Shown one piece after another: positions 16,139 to 17,645 of a stretch of DNA of 17,645 nucleotides. Location: assembly GCA_947457975.1 (NCBI GenBank), contig CANGYC010000017.1, positions 1 to 17,645 on the forward strand, given 5' to 3'. The stretch's first letter is position 1; every line of letters begins with the position of its first letter. A program made the translations under genes and the position numbers. The DNA is from Comamonadaceae bacterium. GTDB lineage: Bacteria > Pseudomonadota > Gammaproteobacteria > Burkholderiales > Burkholderiaceae_C. The notes beneath the pieces were generated by a model. The model had not been told where the DNA came from, searched no databases, and saw only the letters and a list, made by a program, of their open reading frames with translations.

Positions 16139-16972
16139 TTAGCCCTGTGTGTCCGAGGGGGCTGGTCTGTGCATGGCTTGCCTGGCCTGCCGGGGCGTGG
16201 CCACCGCCGGCGCTGCAGCCCGTTGGGCAGGGGTGCGCCAGGCCGGCTCGAGCAAGCGCATGCCCCGCACGCGCTTGACCGCCACGAGGAAATAGGCCGC
16301 CCCGAAGATCGGCCACCAGCGCGCCCCGGCCGCATCCATCCAGGCAAAGCGCTCCAGCCAGCGCGGGTGGCTCAAGGCCGGCCGGTAGCAACCGAAGCGG
16401 GCGGACTCCACCTCAAAGCTGAGCAGGCGCAGCCAGTCCCGCAAGCGCCAGTAGCCGATGAACTCACCCTCCTCGGGCAGGAACAGTTCACCAAAGCCCA
16501 GGCGCCGGCACCAATGGGCCCGTTGCTGGCGAAAACCCCAAAGGCTGGCCGGATTGAGGCCGCTGATCACCACCCGGCCCTCGGGCACCAGCACCCGCTC
16601 GACCTCGCGCAGCGTGGTGTGCGGATCTTCGCTGAGCTCCAGCGTGTGGGGCAGCACCACCAGGTCCAGGCTGTTTTCGGGAAAGGGTAAGGCGGCCGGA
16701 TGGCTCAGCAGAGCCACCCGCGGCGCATCCGGCTCAAGGGCCAGCTCGCTCGCCGGGCCATGCTCGGCCCCAGACAAGCCCAGCCATCGGTGAGGCATGC
16801 GGTTGTGGCGCAAGGCGGGTAACTCGGGCAAGCCCAGTTGCAGGGCGTGGTAGCCAAACACATCGCCCACGGCTTCGTCGAAGTGGCCTCGTTCCCAGTC
16901 GAGGAGGTAGCGGCCAGGCGCGGTCGCCAACCACGGCCTCAAACCTATAATTTCTGAGCTCATCAAGACCAC
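16139..16972 (-). CDS. Class I SAM-dependent methyltransferase-like protein (YafS-related)
   Basis: This is a Methyltransf_11-type protein of unknown substrate. The 277-residue product keeps the later half of the fold: LPFPENSLDLVVLPHTLELSEDP with the post-motif acidic and His residues, then LREVERVLVPEGRVVISGLNPASLWG. It lacks a recognisable GxGxG SAM-binding motif I; the equivalent segment reads FGYHALQLG, as I recall for YafS-type relatives. The C-terminal 40 residues are Ala/Pro/Arg-rich and probably disordered. Two starts are possible. GTG at 16972 has AGGA 11 bases upstream and is used here; ATG at 16963 would remove three residues but has no clear ribosome site. It lies next to rnhA, as yafS does in enterobacteria. 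Confidence 0.8.
   Translation of the reverse strand: MVLMSSEIIGLRPWLATAPGRYLLDWERGHFDEAVGDVFGYHALQLGLPELPALRHNRMPHRWLGLSGAEHGPASELALEPDAPRVALLSHPAALPFPENSLDLVVLPHTLELSEDPHTTLREVERVLVPEGRVVISGLNPASLWGFRQQRAHWCRRLGFGELFLPEEGEFIGYWRLRDWLRLLSFEVESARFGCYRPALSHPRWLERFAWMDAAGARWWPIFGAAYFLVAVKRVRGMRLLEPAWRTPAQRAAAPAVATPRQARQAMHRPAPSDTQG
16924..16951 (+). promoter_or_regulatory. Candidate promoter toward the lipoprotein gene, inside the methyltransferase start region
   Basis: A perfect TATAAT occurs at 16946-16951 on the + strand, with TCGCCA (4 of 6 to TTGACA) at 16924-16929 and a 16-base spacer. Transcription would start near 16958 and give a leader of about 190 bases before the lipoprotein ATG. 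It lies within the first codons of the divergent methyltransferase gene. The -10 match is exact but the -35 is weak. Confidence 0.35.
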
Positions 16973-17149
16973 GTGTGGTGTTTTCCTGGTTGCGGCAAGA
17001 CGAACCGTTCGGCTCAGGGGCCAGGAGCGATTCGCCCTCAGCCGACATGTATTTCGATTCTATTCACGCGCTCCGGCAGACGGCATCACCGATACTGTCG
17101 AGCCCAGGATGCCCTGGCCAAGGTGCCTGAACTTCAACGGACATTCTCC

Positions 17150-17645
17150 ATGGACCTGTTTTCCCTGCCGGCCAGCCTGCCCTTCCCAGGCACCCGCCCT
17201 GCTCTGCTTTGGACTGGCCGTGTATCGGCACTCTTGGCGCTTGTGCTTCTGAGCGCCTGCACCACGGTCTCCCTCAACGAGGCTAGCGCGCCCGCCATCA
17301 CCCCCTCCCCTACCCCTACCCAAACGCCTGGATCTGTACCCGCAGCTGTAGCCGCAGCCGCACCGGCACGCGCAGCGGCAGCTGCACCGGCACCGGCACC
17401 GGCAGCTGCACCGGCTCCGGCAGCCGCACCGTCTCCTGCACCCGCACCGGCACGCGCAGCGGCAGTTGTACCCGCTCCAGCCGCTGCGTCCTCCCAGGCA
17501 GCTACAACCATCACGCTGGCCCCTGCAGTTCCTGTTGCGCCGGTGGTCTACCCCCCAGCAGGTGCCGGCACCCCCGTCGAGCTGGGCCCTGCCGCCATCA
17601 ACCGGGGCGCATTGGGATTAGGCCAGCGTGCGGCATTTGCGCCGC
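17150..17645 (+). CDS. Lipoprotein with Ala/Pro-rich linker, truncated by the window edge
   Basis: An open frame of 165 codons runs off the right end. The start is ATG at 17150; an in-frame TGA at 17129 excludes a longer version. After a long n-region, a hydrophobic stretch ends in the lipobox LLSAC (33-37), so Cys37 is the predicted lipidation site. The next residues are not Asp, consistent with outer-membrane sorting. Residues about 45-115 are almost entirely Ala, Pro, Thr and Arg, with APARAAA repeated, resembling a flexible periplasmic linker. The visible remainder (to AAFAP) matches no domain I recognise; the functional domain must lie beyond the window. In relatives this neighbourhood often contains gloB and the lytic transglycosylase gene mltD, so a cell-wall lipoprotein is possible but unproven. 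Confidence 0.75.
   Translation, partial: MDLFSLPASLPFPGTRPALLWTGRVSALLALVLLSACTTVSLNEASAPAITPSPTPTQTPGSVPAAVAAAAPARAAAAAPAPAPAAAPAPAAAPSPAPAPARAAAVVPAPAAASSQAATTITLAPAVPVAPVVYPPAGAGTPVELGPAAINRGALGLGQRAAFAP
17360..17465 (+). repeat. Imperfect GC-rich repeats encoding the Ala/Pro linker
   Basis: A 22-base sequence (GCACCGGCACGCGCAGCGGCAG) occurs exactly at 17360-17381 and again at 17444-17465. Between them are iterated CCGGCA and GGCAGCTGCACC-like units. All stay in frame with the lipoprotein and encode APA, APAR and AAA blocks, indicating growth by in-frame duplication. Confidence 0.75.

Noticed and set aside
16968..16979. ACCAC-GT-GTGGT palindrome near the methyltransferase start
   Set aside because: Only 5-bp arms directly over the start codon; no supporting promoter or repeated copy, so chance is likely.
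17134..17514. 126-codon Ala/Gly-rich open frame on the - strand opposite the lipoprotein
   Set aside because: It is the antisense reading of the repeat linker; the + strand frame has a signal peptide with lipobox and a defined start.

Overview
The window is GC-rich, tightly packed chromosomal DNA of a betaproteobacterium. Protein character, operon style and gene neighbourhoods point to Burkholderiales, probably Comamonadaceae; this is an inference from recognisable families, not a database result. I see no phage, insertion sequence, CRISPR array, tRNA or rRNA. Most start codons overlap the preceding stop or lie within about 60 bases of it.

Region 1 (about 1-7603, + strand) is a catabolic and uptake operon for four-carbon sugar acids. 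It encodes L-threonate dehydrogenase (ltnD), a DUF1537-family 3-oxo-tetronate kinase (otnK), a class II aldolase-like decarboxylase (otnC), a Hyi-like 2-oxo-tetronate isomerase (otnI) and D-erythronate dehydrogenase (denD). A complete TRAP transporter follows (binding protein, small and large membrane subunits). The logic is: TRAP uptake of L-threonate and/or D-erythronate; oxidation at C2 by LtnD or DenD; isomerisation by OtnI; phosphorylation by OtnK; decarboxylation by OtnC to dihydroxyacetone phosphate. The OtnC homologue appears to lack two active-site residues normally conserved in class II aldolases. A strong hairpin separates the binding-protein gene from the membrane-subunit genes.

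Region 2 (7667-10711, + strand) is a molybdenum cofactor operon, moaA-mobA-moeA. It covers the first step (GTP cyclisation), molybdate insertion into molybdopterin, and GMP addition. A -10-like box directly before moaA and the lack of a Shine-Dalgarno sequence suggest a leaderless transcript. A compact hairpin overlapping the stop codons of moeA and the convergent pump gene is probably a shared bidirectional terminator.

Region 3 (10738-15346, - strand) encodes an RND efflux pump: a periplasmic adaptor followed by an inner-membrane permease. No outer-membrane channel gene or regulator is adjacent within the window. The adaptor has a low-complexity C-terminal tail encoded partly by 12-bp tandem repeats. 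Its leader contains overlapping short palindromes and an attenuator-like hairpin with a T6 tract.

Region 4 (15572-17645) holds ribonuclease HI and a YafS-like methyltransferase on the - strand. A divergent + strand lipoprotein gene with an Ala/Pro-rich repetitive linker runs off the right edge. The rnhA-methyltransferase pairing is a conserved proteobacterial neighbourhood; the gloB gene often found next to it is absent here.

Overall this is largely ordinary core and metabolic gene content. The points most worth a second look are the divergent OtnC active site, the RND leader architecture, the hairpins around the TRAP binding-protein gene, and the repeat-bearing protein tails.
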